Origin: Azonexus sp.
Lineage (GTDB): Bacteria; Pseudomonadota; Gammaproteobacteria; Burkholderiales; Rhodocyclaceae
Reading direction: 5' to 3'
Assembly (NCBI RefSeq): GCF_023150235.1
Contig: NZ_JAKLLH010000020.1
Location: 1 to 64,000, forward strand
Length of the DNA: 64,000 nt
Of this stretch, positions 15,548 to 25,112 are shown one piece after another. The notes beneath the pieces are model-generated. The model searched no databases, was not told the origin of the DNA, and was given only the letters and a program-made list of their open reading frames with translations. A program made the position numbers and the translations under genes. Every line of letters starts with the position of its first letter. The first letter of the stretch is position 1.

Positions 15548-17113
15548 TCAGGCCGGAGCGGAACTGCGGATCAGGTGGTCGAAAGCCGAGAGCGAGGCGG
15601 TGGCACCGGCGCCCATGGCGATGATGATCTGCTTGTAAGGCACGGTGGTGCAGTCGCCGGCAGCGAATACGCCGGGCAGGTTGGTCTGGCCCTTGGCATC
15701 GATGATGATTTCGCCGAAACGCGACAATTCGAGCGTGCCCTTCAGCCAGTCGGTATTCGGCAAGAGGCCGATCTGGACGAAGATGCCTTCAAGTTCGACG
15801 GTCTTTTCCTCGCCGGAAACGCGGTCCTTATAGCGCAAGCCATTGACCTTCTGGCCGTCGCCGGTGACCTCGGTGGTCTGTGCCGACTTGATCACGGTGA
15901 CGTTGGGCAGGCTGTAGAGCTTGTTCTGCAAGACCGCATCGGCACGCAAGGTGTCGGCGAATTCGAGCAGGGTGACGTGGGCGACGATGCCGGCCAGGTC
16001 GATTGCGGCTTCGACGCCGGAGTTGCCGCCGCCGATCACCGCCACGCGCTTGCCCTTGAACAGCGGGCCGTCGCAGTGCGGGCAGAAGCAGACGCCCTTG
16101 GCCTTGTATTCCTTCTCGCCGGGCACGTTCATTTCGCGCCAGCGGGCACCGGTGGAGAGGATGACGGTCTTGGCCTGCAACTTGGCGCCATTTTCCAGTT
16201 CAATGCCGACCAGACCGCCGTTTTCAGCAGCCGGAACCAACTTGCCGGCGCGCTGCAGGTTCATCACATCGACAGCGTAGTCCTTGACGTGCTGTTCGAG
16301 CGAGGCGACCAGCTTGGGGCCTTCGGTATGCGAGACCGAAATGAAGTTCTCGATCCCCAGCGTATCCATCACCTGGCCGCCGAAACGCTCGGCGAGCACG
16401 CCAGTGCGGATGCCCTTGCGCGCCGCGTAGATTGCTGCCGCCGCACCGGCCGGGCCGCCGCCGACGACCAGCACGTCGAAGGCTTCCTTCTGGCCGAGTT
16501 CCTCGGCGGCGCGGGCGGCGGCGCCGGTGTCGACCTTGGACAGGATTTCCTCGATCAGCATCCGTCCGGCGCCGAATTCCTCGCCATTCAGGTAGCTGGT
16601 CGGCACGGCCATGATCTGGCGCGCTTCGACCTCGCTCTGGAACAGCGCGCCGTCGATCATCGTACTGGTGACCTTCGGGTTGAGCACCGCCATCAGGTTC
16701 AGCGCCTGCACCACGTCCGGGCAGTTGTGGCACGAGAGCGAGATGTAGGTTTCAAAGTTGAAGGAGCCGGGCAAGGCCTTGATCTGCTCGATCACCGCCG
16801 GCTCGACCTTGGGCGGATGGCCGCCGGTCTGCAGCAGGGCGAGGACCAGCGAGGTGAACTCGTGGCCCATCGGCAGGCCGGCAAAGTGGATGCGCGGCGC
16901 TTCGCCGGGCAGACCGACGGCGAACGAGGGGCGGCGACTGGCGTTGCCGTCTTCGCGCAGGCTGACCTTGGGCGAGCAGGCGACGATGTCGACAAGCAGG
17001 GCGCGCATTTCGTTGGCGGCAGGGCTGTCGTCCAGCGTGGCGACCAGTTCGATCGGACGTTGCAGGCGTTCGAGGTAGGCGGTCAATTGGCCTTTGATCT
17101 GACTATCGAGCAT
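15548..17113 (-). CDS. ahpF: alkyl hydroperoxide reductase subunit F
   Basis: A 521-residue flavoprotein disulfide reductase that uses NADH to reduce AhpC. Two redox centres are visible: CHNC at 128-131 in the N-terminal thioredoxin-like double domain and CPHC in the C-terminal thioredoxin-reductase-like part. FAD ([19 protein letters not shown]) and NAD(P) ([16 protein letters not shown]) dinucleotide folds lie in the usual order. The length equals that of known AhpF. It is encoded 122 bases after ahpC on the same strand; the spacer carries a palindromic element that might attenuate read-through. Confidence 0.97.
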   Translation of the reverse strand: MLDSQIKGQLTAYLERLQRPIELVATLDDSPAANEMRALLVDIVACSPKVSLREDGNASRRPSFAVGLPGEAPRIHFAGLPMGHEFTSLVLALLQTGGHPPKVEPAVIEQIKALPGSFNFETYISLSCHNCPDVVQALNLMAVLNPKVTSTMIDGALFQSEVEARQIMAVPTSYLNGEEFGAGRMLIEEILSKVDTGAAARAAEELGQKEAFDVLVVGGGPAGAAAAIYAARKGIRTGVLAERFGGQVMDTLGIENFISVSHTEGPKLVASLEQHVKDYAVDVMNLQRAGKLVPAAENGGLVGIELENGAKLQAKTVILSTGARWREMNVPGEKEYKAKGVCFCPHCDGPLFKGKRVAVIGGGNSGVEAAIDLAGIVAHVTLLEFADTLRADAVLQNKLYSLPNVTVIKSAQTTEVTGDGQKVNGLRYKDRVSGEEKTVELEGIFVQIGLLPNTDWLKGTLELSRFGEIIIDAKGQTNLPGVFAAGDCTTVPYKQIIIAMGAGATASLSAFDHLIRSSAPA

Positions 17114-17140
17114 GTGGCTTCTCCCTGGCTGAATTTCACT

Positions 17141-17180
17141 GCAATGTCACGGTCGACCGTGACATTGCGCTGAAATCCCG
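17141..17180. repeat. CACGGTCGACCGTG palindromic element, copy 5
   Basis: Core at 17148-17161; the perfect palindrome runs 17141-17168 with flanks GCAATGT and ACATTGC, different from the TTTT/AAAA flanks elsewhere but still symmetrical. It lies in the ahpC-ahpF spacer, 28 bases upstream of the ahpF start. Confidence 0.75.
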
Positions 17181-17235
17181 CCGCCGGGCAGCGGCGGGTT
17201 TCTGTTTTTTTATATCTCTGTTGGCGGTTGGGGGC

Positions 17236-17799
17236 TTAGATCTTGCCGACCAGATCCAGCGACGGGGCCAGGGTCTTTTCGCCTTCCTTCCACTTGGCCG
17301 GGCAGACCTCGCCCGGATGGGCGGCGGTGTATTGCGCAGCCTTCAGCTTGCGCAGGGTTTCGGAGACGTCACGGGCGATTTCGTTGGAGTGGATTTCAAC
17401 GGTCTTGATCACGCCGTTCGGATTGATCACGAAGGTGCCGCGCAGGGCCAGGCCTTCCTCCGGGATATGCACGCCGAAGGCGTTGGTCAGGGCGTGGGTC
17501 GGGTCGCCGATCAGCGGGAATTGGGCCTTGCCGACGGCCGGCGAGGTTTCGTGCCAGACCTTGTGCGAAAAGTGGGTGTCGGTGGTGACGATGTACACCT
17601 CGGCGCCGGCCTTCTGGAATTCGGCGTAGTTGTTGGCGGCGTCTTCGATCTCGGTCGGGCAGTTGAAGGTGAAGGCAGCCGGCATGAAGATCAGGACCGA
17701 CCACTTGCCCTGGAGGCTGGCTTCGGTGACTTCAATGAACTTGCCGTTGTGGAAAGCCTGGGCCTTGAACGGTTGCACTTGGGTATTGATCAGCGACAT
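17236..17799 (-). CDS. ahpC: alkyl hydroperoxide reductase subunit C (peroxiredoxin)
   Basis: A 187-residue typical 2-Cys peroxiredoxin that reduces hydrogen peroxide and organic peroxides. The peroxidatic Cys is C47 in FTFNCPTE and the resolving Cys is C166 in HPGEVCPAKW, both matching E. coli AhpC (C46 and C165). I start at the ATG at 17799 (MSLINTQ, the classic AhpC start), preceded by AAGGAG. It forms an operon with ahpF. A possible OxyR-type site lies about 95 bases upstream. Confidence 0.97.
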   Translation of the reverse strand: MSLINTQVQPFKAQAFHNGKFIEVTEASLQGKWSVLIFMPAAFTFNCPTEIEDAANNYAEFQKAGAEVYIVTTDTHFSHKVWHETSPAVGKAQFPLIGDPTHALTNAFGVHIPEEGLALRGTFVINPNGVIKTVEIHSNEIARDVSETLRKLKAAQYTAAHPGEVCPAKWKEGEKTLAPSLDLVGKI

Positions 17800-17892
17800 G
17801 TGGAGCTCCTTGAGAGGTGGGTTGTTGTTGAACACGGATGCATCTTAGAAAAAGTGCCGGAATCGATCCAATTGATTGCGTCAATCTGCCAG

Positions 17893-17907
17893 ATATCCAA
17901 TGTCTAT
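17893..17907 (-). promoter_or_regulatory. possible OxyR half-site upstream of ahpC
   Basis: ATAT-N7-CTAT (17893-17907) resembles the OxyR half operator ATAG-N7-CTAT with one mismatch. A second, weaker half (CAAT) lies at the right distance to the left. OxyR control of ahpCF is common, but the full four-part motif is not present. Confidence 0.35.
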
Positions 17908-18075
17908 CGCCTTGCCTGACCACCTCATTCTGCCTGTATGACGCGGCCAGGAAAAGCGCTTTGGAAGCTGTCCGAAAAATCTAGTCAAAAGAGTGATGAT
18001 GTATCGATTGTAGTTATAAAGAACTAGGTGCGATTAGTCCTTACGGTATGAAGGGCTTCTCCTCACAGCATGTAG

Positions 18076-18089
18076 TTGACTCATATCAA
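18076..18089. promoter_or_regulatory. FNR/ANR-type box upstream of nap
   Basis: TTGACTCATATCAA matches TTGAT-N4-ATCAA with one mismatch. Centre at about 18082, 85 bases before the napD ATG. It implies induction of nitrate reduction under low oxygen. Confidence 0.6.
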
Positions 18090-18166
18090 GTAAAAACCCC
18101 TGTAGAGCGTGAAGACTGCGCGCCGGGGTCGTGTCTGGACGGCCGTTTTCTGGAGGTTACCGCCGG

Positions 18167-18424
18167 ATGAACATATCCAGCGTCATATTGCATGTCGTGC
18201 CCGAACGCCTCGAAGAGGCGTGTGCGCTGCTGTCCCGGATGCCGGGTGTGGAGATTCACGCGCAGAGTCCGGAAGGCAAGGTCGTCGTGACCGTTGAAGA
18301 CAGCGATACCAACTCGGCCGCAGATTCCTATGTGGCTTTACATGGCATTCCCGGCGTCGCATCGGTAGCCATGGTTTATCAATACAGCGACGATGTCTTG
18401 GATTCCCAGGAGGTGGAGGCGTGA
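18167..18424 (+). CDS. napD: NapD, chaperone for periplasmic nitrate reductase
   Basis: An 85-residue ferredoxin-fold protein that binds the NapA twin-arginine signal peptide and delays export until the cofactor is inserted. The start of the family pattern is clear ([16 protein letters not shown]), followed by [21 protein letters not shown] chose the ATG at 18167, preceded by GGAGG about ten bases away. The stop overlaps the GTG start of napA by four bases. Lack of a napE or napF gene ahead of it is noteworthy. Confidence 0.93.
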   Translation: MNISSVILHVVPERLEEACALLSRMPGVEIHAQSPEGKVVVTVEDSDTNSAADSYVALHGIPGVASVAMVYQYSDDVLDSQEVEA

Positions 18425-20934
18425 AACTGAATCGACGTGATTTCATCAAGGCCAATGCTGCGGCAGCGGCCATTTCGGCGGCTGGCATGACGGCGCCGGC
18501 TGCGGCGGTCGCGGCCGGCAAGGACGAGATTAGCTGGGACAAGGCGCCCTGCCGCTTCTGCGGTACCGGCTGCTCGGTCCTGGTTGGCACTCAGGATGGC
18601 CGCGTGGTTGCTACTCAGGGCGATCCGGATGCTCCGGTCAATCGTGGCCTGAACTGTATCAAGGGCTATTTCCTGTCCAAGATCATGTACGGCAACGACC
18701 GCCTGAAAACACCGCTGCTGCGGATGAAGGATGGCAAGTACGACAAGAACGGCGACTTCACCCCGATCACCTGGAAACAGGCCCTCGACATCATGGAGGA
18801 GAAGGTTCGCGCCACCCTGAAGGCCAAGGGGCCGAACGGTCTGGCGATGTTCGGTTCCGGTCAGTGGACGGTCTGGGAAGGCTATGCCGCCGCCAAGCTG
18901 ATGAAGGCCGGTTTCCGCACCAATAACCTCGACCCCAACGCCCGCCATTGCATGGCCTCGGCGGTGGCTGGCTTCATGCGTACCTTCGGGATCGACGAGC
19001 CGATGGGCTGCTACGACGATATCGAGCATGCCGACGCCTTCTTCCTGTGGGGCTCGAACATGGCCGAGATGCACCCCATCCTGTGGACGCGTCTCACCGA
19101 CCGCAAGCTGTCGAACAAGCATGTCAAGGTCGGCGTGCTGTCGACCTTCGAACATCGTTCTTTTGAACTGGCCGACATCCCGATGGTGTTCAAACCGAAC
19201 ACCGATCTGGCGATCCTGAACTTCATCTGCCACCACATCATTTCGACTGGCAAGGTCAATCAGGACTTCGTCAATAAGCACGTCAAGTTCAAGAAGGGCG
19301 AAACCAATATCGGTTTCGGTCTGCGTCCGAATCACGATCTGGAAAAGAAGGCGACCAACAACGGTTACCCGGGTGAGGATGGCAAGCCCAAGGGCAATCC
19401 GGGCAAGGCAGACGACATCAGCTTTGACGAGTTCAAGAAGTTCGTCTCCGAGTACACCGCCGAGAAGACCGCCAAGATTTCCGGCGTGCCGGCCAAGGAT
19501 CTGATCGCGATGGCCGAGATCTATGCCGATCCGAAGACCAAGGTGATGTCCTTCTGGACCATGGGCTTCAACCAGCATACGCGCGGTACCTGGGTCAATA
19601 ACATGATCTACAACGTGCACCTGCTGGTCGGCAAGATTTCCGAGCCGGGCAACAGCCCGTTCTCGCTGACCGGCCAGCCGTCCGCCTGCGGCACGGCGCG
19701 TGAAGTCGGTACTTTTGCCCACCGTCTGCCGGCCGACATGGTCGTGACCAACGCCGAGCACCGCAAGCACACCGAAGAAATCTGGCAACTGCCGGAAGGC
19801 ACCATTCCCGACAAGATCGGCCTTCACGCCGTGGCCATGGCTCGTGCGCTGAAGGATGGCAAGATCGGCTTCTACTGGCAGCAGTGCAACAACAACATGC
19901 AGGCCGGTCCGAACATCAACGGCGAACTGTATCCCGGCTGGCGCAATCCGGAAGTGTTTGCGGTCGTTTCCGACCCCTACCCGACCGTCTCCGCCATGGC
20001 CGCCGACTTGATCCTGCCGACTGCGATGTGGGTCGAAAAGGAAGGCGCCTACGGTAATGCCGAGCGTCGTACCCAGTTCTGGCGCCAGCAGGTCAAGGCG
20101 CCGGGCGAGGCTCGCTCCGATGTCTGGCAGGTGATGGAGTTCTCGAAGCGCTTCAAGGTCGAGGATGTCTGGCCTGCCGATCTGGTGGCCAAGGCGCCGA
20201 AACTGAAGGGCAAGACCCTGTTCGACGTACTCTATGCCAACGGCGTGGTTAATAAATACAAGCTGAACGAGTTGCAGGCAGGTCACGAAAACGAAGACTC
20301 CAAGCTGCTCGGTTTCTACATCCAGAAGGGTCTGTTCGAGGAGTACGCCCAGTTTGGTCGCGGCCACGGTCACGATCTGGCACCGTTCGAGACCTATCAC
20401 CAGGCGCGCGGTCTGCGCTGGCCGGTGGTTGAGGGTAAGGAAACCCTGTGGCGCTTCCGCGAAGGCTACGATCCCTACGTCAAGAAGGGTGAAGGCATCC
20501 GCTTCTACGGCCACAAGGACGGCAAGGCGGTTATTTTCGCGCTGCCGTATCAGGATCCTCCGGAAATGCCGGACAAGGAATTCGACCTCTGGCTGTGCAC
20601 CGGTCGTGTTCTTGAACATTGGCATACCGGCACCATGACTCGTCGCGTCCCCGAACTGTACAAGTCCTTCCCGGATGCGGTGTTGTTCATGCACCCGGAC
20701 GATGCCAAGGCACGCGGTCTGCAGCGCGGCATGGAGGTCAAGGTGGCGTCCCGTCGTGGCGATATCCAGTTGCGTGTCGAAACCCGTGGCCGCAACAAGC
20801 CACCGCGCGGACTGGTTTTTGTTCCATTCTTCGACGCCGGTCGCCTGATCAACAAGCTGACACTCGACGCCACTTGCCCGATTTCCAAGGAAACCGACTA
20901 CAAGAAGTGCGCGGTCAAGGTGACCAAGGCTTGA
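18421..20934 (+). CDS. napA: periplasmic nitrate reductase catalytic subunit NapA
   Basis: An 837-residue molybdoenzyme that reduces nitrate to nitrite in the periplasm. It carries a twin-arginine signal ([13 protein letters not shown]), the [4Fe-4S] motif CRFCGTGC plus a fourth Cys in GLNCIKGY, and the molybdenum-ligand Cys in NARHCMASA (about residue 177). The C-terminal molybdopterin-binding part includes [17 protein letters not shown]. The length fits the family (about 830). It starts at GTG 18421, translationally coupled to napD. Electrons should arrive from NapC through NapB, encoded directly downstream. Confidence 0.98.
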   Translation: MKLNRRDFIKANAAAAAISAAGMTAPAAAVAAGKDEISWDKAPCRFCGTGCSVLVGTQDGRVVATQGDPDAPVNRGLNCIKGYFLSKIMYGNDRLKTPLLRMKDGKYDKNGDFTPITWKQALDIMEEKVRATLKAKGPNGLAMFGSGQWTVWEGYAAAKLMKAGFRTNNLDPNARHCMASAVAGFMRTFGIDEPMGCYDDIEHADAFFLWGSNMAEMHPILWTRLTDRKLSNKHVKVGVLSTFEHRSFELADIPMVFKPNTDLAILNFICHHIISTGKVNQDFVNKHVKFKKGETNIGFGLRPNHDLEKKATNNGYPGEDGKPKGNPGKADDISFDEFKKFVSEYTAEKTAKISGVPAKDLIAMAEIYADPKTKVMSFWTMGFNQHTRGTWVNNMIYNVHLLVGKISEPGNSPFSLTGQPSACGTAREVGTFAHRLPADMVVTNAEHRKHTEEIWQLPEGTIPDKIGLHAVAMARALKDGKIGFYWQQCNNNMQAGPNINGELYPGWRNPEVFAVVSDPYPTVSAMAADLILPTAMWVEKEGAYGNAERRTQFWRQQVKAPGEARSDVWQVMEFSKRFKVEDVWPADLVAKAPKLKGKTLFDVLYANGVVNKYKLNELQAGHENEDSKLLGFYIQKGLFEEYAQFGRGHGHDLAPFETYHQARGLRWPVVEGKETLWRFREGYDPYVKKGEGIRFYGHKDGKAVIFALPYQDPPEMPDKEFDLWLCTGRVLEHWHTGTMTRRVPELYKSFPDAVLFMHPDDAKARGLQRGMEVKVASRRGDIQLRVETRGRNKPPRGLVFVPFFDAGRLINKLTLDATCPISKETDYKKCAVKVTKA

Positions 20935-20976
20935 TGCCAGGTTAGTCACGGTCAACCCACACAATGAACGAAAAAG

Positions 20977-20996
20977 CGGCCGGAACATTCCGGCCG
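20977..20996. other. intercistronic hairpin between napA and napB
   Basis: CGGCCGGAA and TTCCGGCCG pair across a two-base loop, 20 bases before the napB ATG. There is no T run, so it more likely acts as a processing or stabilising element than a terminator. The napB Shine-Dalgarno GGAGG follows it closely. Confidence 0.55.
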
Positions 20997-21015
20997 TTCA
21001 TCGGAGGTAAAAAAC

Positions 21016-21453
21016 ATGAGATTGATCCCTGCTCTGGCATTGGCCGCAGCCGTTCTGTTTTCCGGGACGGGGCTGGTCGGTGCGCAGGAAAAGCTGCTGT
21101 CCGAGCGCGGCGACGTATCCATCGATCAGACTTCCAAGGTCGATATGTTCCGCCCGGAGAAGGACAAGGAGAACATTCCCCGCAACTTCCAGAGACAGCC
21201 GCCACTGATTCCGCACAGTATCAAGGGCTATGTTGTCACGCAGAACTTCAACAAGTGCATGGACTGCCACTCCAAGGAGCGTGCCGAGGAAACCGGGGCG
21301 ACCAAGGTGGCCAAGTCGCACTACCTCGACCGCGAGGACAAGAAGCTGCAGACCATCTCGCCGCGCCGCTACTTCTGCATGCAGTGCCACGTGCCGCAGT
21401 TCGACGCCAAGCCGCTGGTCGAGAATACTTACAAACCTGCTGCCAAGAACTGA
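21016..21453 (+). CDS. napB: NapB, diheme cytochrome c subunit of nitrate reductase
   Basis: A 145-residue periplasmic protein with a cleavable signal peptide (about residues 1-23) and two CxxCH heme motifs, CMDCH and CMQCH. It passes electrons from NapC to NapA. The length and heme count match the family. GGAGG precedes the ATG. It follows napA after an 81-base spacer with a strong hairpin. Confidence 0.96.
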   Translation: MRLIPALALAAAVLFSGTGLVGAQEKLLSERGDVSIDQTSKVDMFRPEKDKENIPRNFQRQPPLIPHSIKGYVVTQNFNKCMDCHSKERAEETGATKVAKSHYLDREDKKLQTISPRRYFCMQCHVPQFDAKPLVENTYKPAAKN

Positions 21454-21465
21454 TAAGGGGGAATG

Positions 21466-22095
21466 ATGAGTCTCGATAAATACATGCCCGGCTGGTTGAA
21501 GCGCATCGGCCTGACTTCCGCACTGCTGCTCTTTGTGACCGGTATTGTCTTCTGGGGGGGATTCAACTGGGCGCTGGAGGCGACCAACAAGGAATCCTTC
21601 TGTATCTCCTGTCACGAGATGGAGGAGAACGTGTTCAAGGAATACCAGAACACGATCCACTACACCAACCGGACCGGCGTTCGTGCCACCTGCCCCGACT
21701 GCCATGTGCCGAAGGAGTGGGGCCCGAAGATGATCCGCAAGATCCAGGCCTCGAACGAAGTCTGGCACAAGCTGCTGGGTAGCGTCGATACGCCCGAGAA
21801 GTTCAATGCCAAGCGCGGTCAGCTGGCACAGAACGAGTGGAACCGCATGAAGAAGAGCGATTCCCGCGAGTGCCGCAATTGCCATCGCTACGACTACATG
21901 GACTACACCGAGCAGGGGCCGCGTGCCGCGCGTACCCACCCGGTAGCCTTTGACGAAGGCAAGACCTGTATCGATTGCCACAAGGGCATCGCGCACCAGT
22001 TGCCGCGTATCGATCAGCATATCGGCAAGCAGAACGAAGGTGCGCCGGAGATTTCGCACGGCGAGAAGCCGGCCGAAGCTGCCGACAAGAAGTAA
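21466..22095 (+). CDS. napC: NapC, membrane-anchored tetraheme quinol dehydrogenase
   Basis: A 209-residue NapC/NirT-family cytochrome c. One N-terminal membrane helix (about residues 14-36) anchors a periplasmic domain with four CxxCH motifs: CISCH, CPDCH, CRNCH and CIDCH. It oxidises membrane quinol and reduces NapB. Two ATG codons occur in tandem (21463 and 21466); I use the second since AAGGGGG is better placed. It is the last gene of napDABC and is followed by a terminator. Confidence 0.96.
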   Translation: MSLDKYMPGWLKRIGLTSALLLFVTGIVFWGGFNWALEATNKESFCISCHEMEENVFKEYQNTIHYTNRTGVRATCPDCHVPKEWGPKMIRKIQASNEVWHKLLGSVDTPEKFNAKRGQLAQNEWNRMKKSDSRECRNCHRYDYMDYTEQGPRAARTHPVAFDEGKTCIDCHKGIAHQLPRIDQHIGKQNEGAPEISHGEKPAEAADKK

Positions 22096-22116
22096 GCCTT
22101 CTTTCCGTCCGCATCA

Positions 22117-22147
22117 AACGACCCCGGTTCCGGCCGGGGTTGTTTTT
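22117..22147 (+). terminator. rho-independent terminator of the nap operon
   Basis: ACCCCGG (22121-22127) pairs with CCGGGGT around a TTCCGG loop, then GTTTTTT follows. It lies about 25 bases after the napC stop. Confidence 0.85.
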
Positions 22148-22302
22148 TGCGGAAAGGGGACGATAATTGCTCCCCTGCCGCGTGGATGCCCGAAAAATGG
22201 TCCCTCACGCCGACACTGGCATGTCAAGGTGTGCTACTTTTAGGCAACTGCCGTACCCACGGCCAGTTTTCTTCAATCGAATGAGTAACAGGAGGCACTT
22301 AG

Positions 22303-22602
22303 ATGAACAAATCCGAGCTGGTCGAAGTTGCTGCAAAAGAAGCTGGTATTACCAGGGCGGTCGCCGAAAAGGCGCTGGCCGCCATCGTCGGTGCGGTGGT
22401 CGATGCCGTGGCCAAGGGAGATTCCGTTACCCTGGTTGGCTTCGGTACTTTCAAGTCGAGCAAGCGTGCCGCTCGAACCGGTAAGAATCCGAAAACCGGT
22501 GCCGCGTTGAATATTCCCGAAACCGTGGTGCCGAAATTTTCTCCAGGTAGCGGTTTCAAGGCCGCGGTGGCTCCGAAACAGCCCGCCGCAAAGAAAAAGT
22601 AA
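22303..22602 (+). CDS. HU-family histone-like DNA-binding protein
   Basis: A 99-residue HU/IHF-fold protein. The dimerising helices (MNKSELVEVAAKEAGITRA) and the beta arm (GTFKSSKRAARTGKNPKTG) are typical of HU, and the C-terminus has a short Lys-rich extension (PKQPAAKKK). HU bends and compacts DNA and supports replication, recombination and transcription. AGGAGG precedes the ATG. The next gene follows after a hairpin. Which HU paralogue it is cannot be told here. Confidence 0.93.
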   Translation: MNKSELVEVAAKEAGITRAVAEKALAAIVGAVVDAVAKGDSVTLVGFGTFKSSKRAARTGKNPKTGAALNIPETVVPKFSPGSGFKAAVAPKQPAAKKK

Positions 22603-22617
22603 TCCGCTCCAGACTGA

Positions 22618-22642
22618 CGGGCTTCGGCTTGGACGAAGCCCG
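22618..22642. terminator. hairpin after the HU gene
   Basis: CGGGCTTCG pairs with CGAAGCCCG across a 7-base loop, 16 bases after the HU stop. There is no T tract, so it may attenuate rather than terminate transcription into the next gene, whose start is 15 bases away. Confidence 0.45.
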
Positions 22643-22656
22643 CTTGATGAATTGCA

Positions 22657-23064
22657 ATGACTAATCAGAATCCCGAAAACGCCGTTGAACCTGTTGTTCA
22701 GGAAGAATCGCAGGCAGCCGCCCCGGTTGCGACTTTTCAGCCCAATGATGCCCGCAGGCGTTTGCGCGAACTCCTCTCTGTTCCCGAGCGTGAGAGAACG
22801 GATGAGCAGTGGGATGAAATTATCGAACTCGAGATCCAGCTCGCGCCAGGTAACCGTATCGCTCCCAATGAAACCCTGGGTGGTGCGCCGGCGACGGGGG
22901 GGGGCGCGAATCGCGGCGGCAAGCAGCGGAGCAAGCCTGCTGGCATGCCGGGTGGCGGCCAGCAAAAGAACCAGAACCAGAATCAGAATCGCCCGCGTAG
23001 CGGTAACGGCGGTCGGCGTCCGCGTCAAAACAAGGCTCCGGCCGGCGGCGGATCGACGCCTTGA
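22657..23064 (+). CDS. hypothetical protein with low-complexity Gly/Asn/Gln/Arg tail, 135 aa
   Basis: The first 70 residues hold an acidic start and a helical core with charged pairs (RRRLRELLSVPERERTDEQW). The last 65 residues are low-complexity and basic, rich in Gly, Asn, Gln, Arg and Pro (for example QQKNQNQNQNRPRSGNGG), as in disordered RNA-binding tails. I do not recognise a family. It lies just behind the HU gene, from which read-through is possible. An RNA- or nucleoid-related role is a guess from composition only. Confidence 0.65.
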   Translation: MTNQNPENAVEPVVQEESQAAAPVATFQPNDARRRLRELLSVPERERTDEQWDEIIELEIQLAPGNRIAPNETLGGAPATGGGANRGGKQRSKPAGMPGGGQQKNQNQNQNRPRSGNGGRRPRQNKAPAGGGSTP

Positions 23065-23154
23065 CGATTTCTTTGCTGGAGTCCCGCGAATACGCCGTCT
23101 TGCGGGGTGGGGCACTTCCGTGTTTCCGGCCAATGAGCCAGTTTCCCTTTTTGC

Positions 23155-24318
23155 ATGCAGCAGTTTGACCTTGTCATCGTCGGTGCCGGCTTGGCCGGTG
23201 CCAGCCTGGCTGTGGCCTTGCGCGAGGCTCGCCTGAAGATTGCCCTCGTCGAGGGGCGGGCGCCGTGCCGTAGCGAGGCTTGGGATCCCCGTATCTACGC
23301 CGTCAGCCCGGCCAATGGCGATTTCCTGGAGCGCATCGGCGTCTGGAAGCATCTTGAGCATGCGCGCATCGAAGCGATCAGGGGGATGGAGATTGCCGGC
23401 GATCAGGGCGGGCACCTCCAGTTCTCCGCTTTCGCCGCCGGTGTCCCGGAATTGGGATGGGTGATCGAATCGTCCCGGATTGCCTGCGAATTGTGGGAGT
23501 GCGTCAAGCGCCAGGGTAATGTCGAGTTGTTTTCGCCGGCACAACCGGCGGCGCTTGAGTTTCGTCACGATGCGGCCTTGCTGCGCCTTGACGATGGCCG
23601 CCTCCTTTCTTCCCGTCTCCTGGTTGCAGCCGATGGACGTGACTCCTGGGTGCGTCGGACGGCCGGCTTGCCCGTTCATCAGCATGATTATCGCGAAAAG
23701 GGCGTGGTCGCCAATTTTTCCTGCGCCAAGCCGCATCGTGGTCTGGCCTGGCAGTGGTTCGGGGCCGACAGCATACTGGCTTACCTGCCCTTGCCCGGGC
23801 AGCACATGTCCATGGTCTGGTCCTTGCCGGAAGCGCGCGCCGATGCGCTCTGCGCGCTGCCCCCCGAAATTCTGGCGCAGCGGGTGGAGGAGGCCGGCGG
23901 CGGGGTTCTGGGGGCACTGGAAACCGTCACTCCGGCCTCGGCCTTTCCCTTGCGCTTGATGCGGGTACCGCGTACCGTGGCGCCGCGCCTTGCCTTGGTG
24001 GGCGATGCGGCGCATGGGATTCACCCCTTGTCCGGGCATGGTATCAATCTGGGATTTCGGGATGCGACGGAACTGGCTTCCCTCCTGCTGGCGGCGCAGC
24101 CCTGGCAGGATATCGGCGATGAACACTTCCTTCGGCGCTATCAGCGGGCGCGCCGGGAGGAAACCGTATTGATGCAGGAGACGACCGACGCATTGTGGCG
24201 GCTTTTCCGTGCACAGGGATCGCCGCTGGCGTATTTGCGCAATCTCGGCATGGGGCTGACGGACCGTTCGCCCTGGCTCAAGAATCTCTTGATTCGCTAT
24301 GCCTTGGGACGCATCTGA
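23155..24318 (+). CDS. UbiH/UbiF/COQ6-family FAD-dependent monooxygenase
   Basis: A 387-residue flavoprotein hydroxylase. The N-terminal FAD fold reads VIVGAGLAGASLAVAL. The second FAD motif, GDAAHGIHPLSGHGINLGFRDA, is diagnostic of ubiquinone hydroxylases of the UbiH/UbiI/VisC group. It should hydroxylate an aromatic precursor during ubiquinone synthesis; which ring position cannot be told from sequence alone. The ATG at 23155 is the family start (MQQFDLVIVG). The gene is followed 42 bases later by dsbC, and the two may share a transcript. Confidence 0.9.
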   Translation: MQQFDLVIVGAGLAGASLAVALREARLKIALVEGRAPCRSEAWDPRIYAVSPANGDFLERIGVWKHLEHARIEAIRGMEIAGDQGGHLQFSAFAAGVPELGWVIESSRIACELWECVKRQGNVELFSPAQPAALEFRHDAALLRLDDGRLLSSRLLVAADGRDSWVRRTAGLPVHQHDYREKGVVANFSCAKPHRGLAWQWFGADSILAYLPLPGQHMSMVWSLPEARADALCALPPEILAQRVEEAGGGVLGALETVTPASAFPLRLMRVPRTVAPRLALVGDAAHGIHPLSGHGINLGFRDATELASLLLAAQPWQDIGDEHFLRRYQRARREETVLMQETTDALWRLFRAQGSPLAYLRNLGMGLTDRSPWLKNLLIRYALGRI

Positions 24319-24360
24319 AACCGGTCGCTATCGACCGGATGCAAATTGATAGGAGAGAAG

Positions 24361-25062
24361 ATGCTGAAAAAAGTGTTATCGCTGACCCTGTTTGCCGCTG
24401 TTGTTCCGGCGCAGGCCGACGAAGCGGAAATTCGCAAGATCATCGAAGCCAAATTCGGTGGCAAGGTCGAGAGTGTGCTCAAGTCGGGTTACCTCGGACT
24501 TTACGAAGTCTTTGCCGAGGGCAGTATCTTCTATACCGATGAAAAGGCGACGGCCATCATCGCTGGCGGTCAGTTGATCGATACCCGGACGATGAAGAAC
24601 GTTACCGATGAACGAGTTCGCAAACTGACGGCCATCCGTTTCTCCGACCTTCCGTTCGAGCGCGCGATCAAGCAGGTGCGGGGTGACGGCAAGCGAGTGC
24701 TGGCGACTTTCGAGGATCCGAATTGCGGCTATTGCAAGCGCCTCGCCCGCGATCTGCAGAAACTCGACAATGTTACGGTCTACACCTTCCTCTATCCGAT
24801 TTTGTCGGAGGATTCGGTCAAGAAATCCAATCAGATCTGGTGTGCGGCTGATCGTGCCAAGGCCTGGAACGACTGGATCATCGATGGCAAGGCACCGGCT
24901 GGGCGCGACGATTGCGACAGCTCGGTCATCGCGAAAAACCAGGAGTTCGGGCGCAAGCTGAATATTACCGGGACACCGACCATCTTCTTCGCCGACGGCG
25001 AACGGGTTCCCGGGGCGATGCCCTTGGCGCGGATCGAGCAGAAGCTGACGCAGACCAAATAG
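24361..25062 (+). CDS. dsbC: DsbC-type periplasmic disulfide isomerase
   Basis: A 233-residue thioredoxin-fold protein that rearranges wrong disulfides in the periplasm. It has a signal peptide (cleavage near VPAQA-DEAE), an N-terminal dimerisation domain (about 20-75) and a thioredoxin domain with active site CGYC at 122-125. A second conserved Cys pair (in IWCAADR and DDCDSS) matches the structural disulfide of DsbC. The cis-Pro loop GTPTIFF is present. AGGAGAG precedes the ATG at 24361; the longer frame begins five codons earlier. Confidence 0.95.
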   Translation: MLKKVLSLTLFAAVVPAQADEAEIRKIIEAKFGGKVESVLKSGYLGLYEVFAEGSIFYTDEKATAIIAGGQLIDTRTMKNVTDERVRKLTAIRFSDLPFERAIKQVRGDGKRVLATFEDPNCGYCKRLARDLQKLDNVTVYTFLYPILSEDSVKKSNQIWCAADRAKAWNDWIIDGKAPAGRDDCDSSVIAKNQEFGRKLNITGTPTIFFADGERVPGAMPLARIEQKLTQTK

Positions 25063-25085
25063 GATACGGCCTTCGCCGGACCACT

Positions 25086-25112
25086 GGGGAGCCCTTTCCG
25101 GCTCCCTTTTTT
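25086..25112 (+). terminator. rho-independent terminator of dsbC
   Basis: GGGAGCC (25087-25093) pairs with GGCTCCC (25100-25106), followed by six T. Confidence 0.85.

Larger units (their letters stand above)
17800..18166. other. divergent control region of ahpC and nap
   Basis: This 367-base gap separates the leftward ahpC from rightward napD. It holds an OxyR-like half-operator, an ATTGA/TCAAT inverted repeat at 17871-17885, and an FNR-type box before napD. No open reading frame in it looks coding. Confidence 0.6.

Noticed and set aside
18379..20988. An 869-codon open frame antisense to napA
   Set aside because: It is the mirror frame of a high-GC gene with strong codon bias; its translation has no family features, and napA on the other strand is certain.
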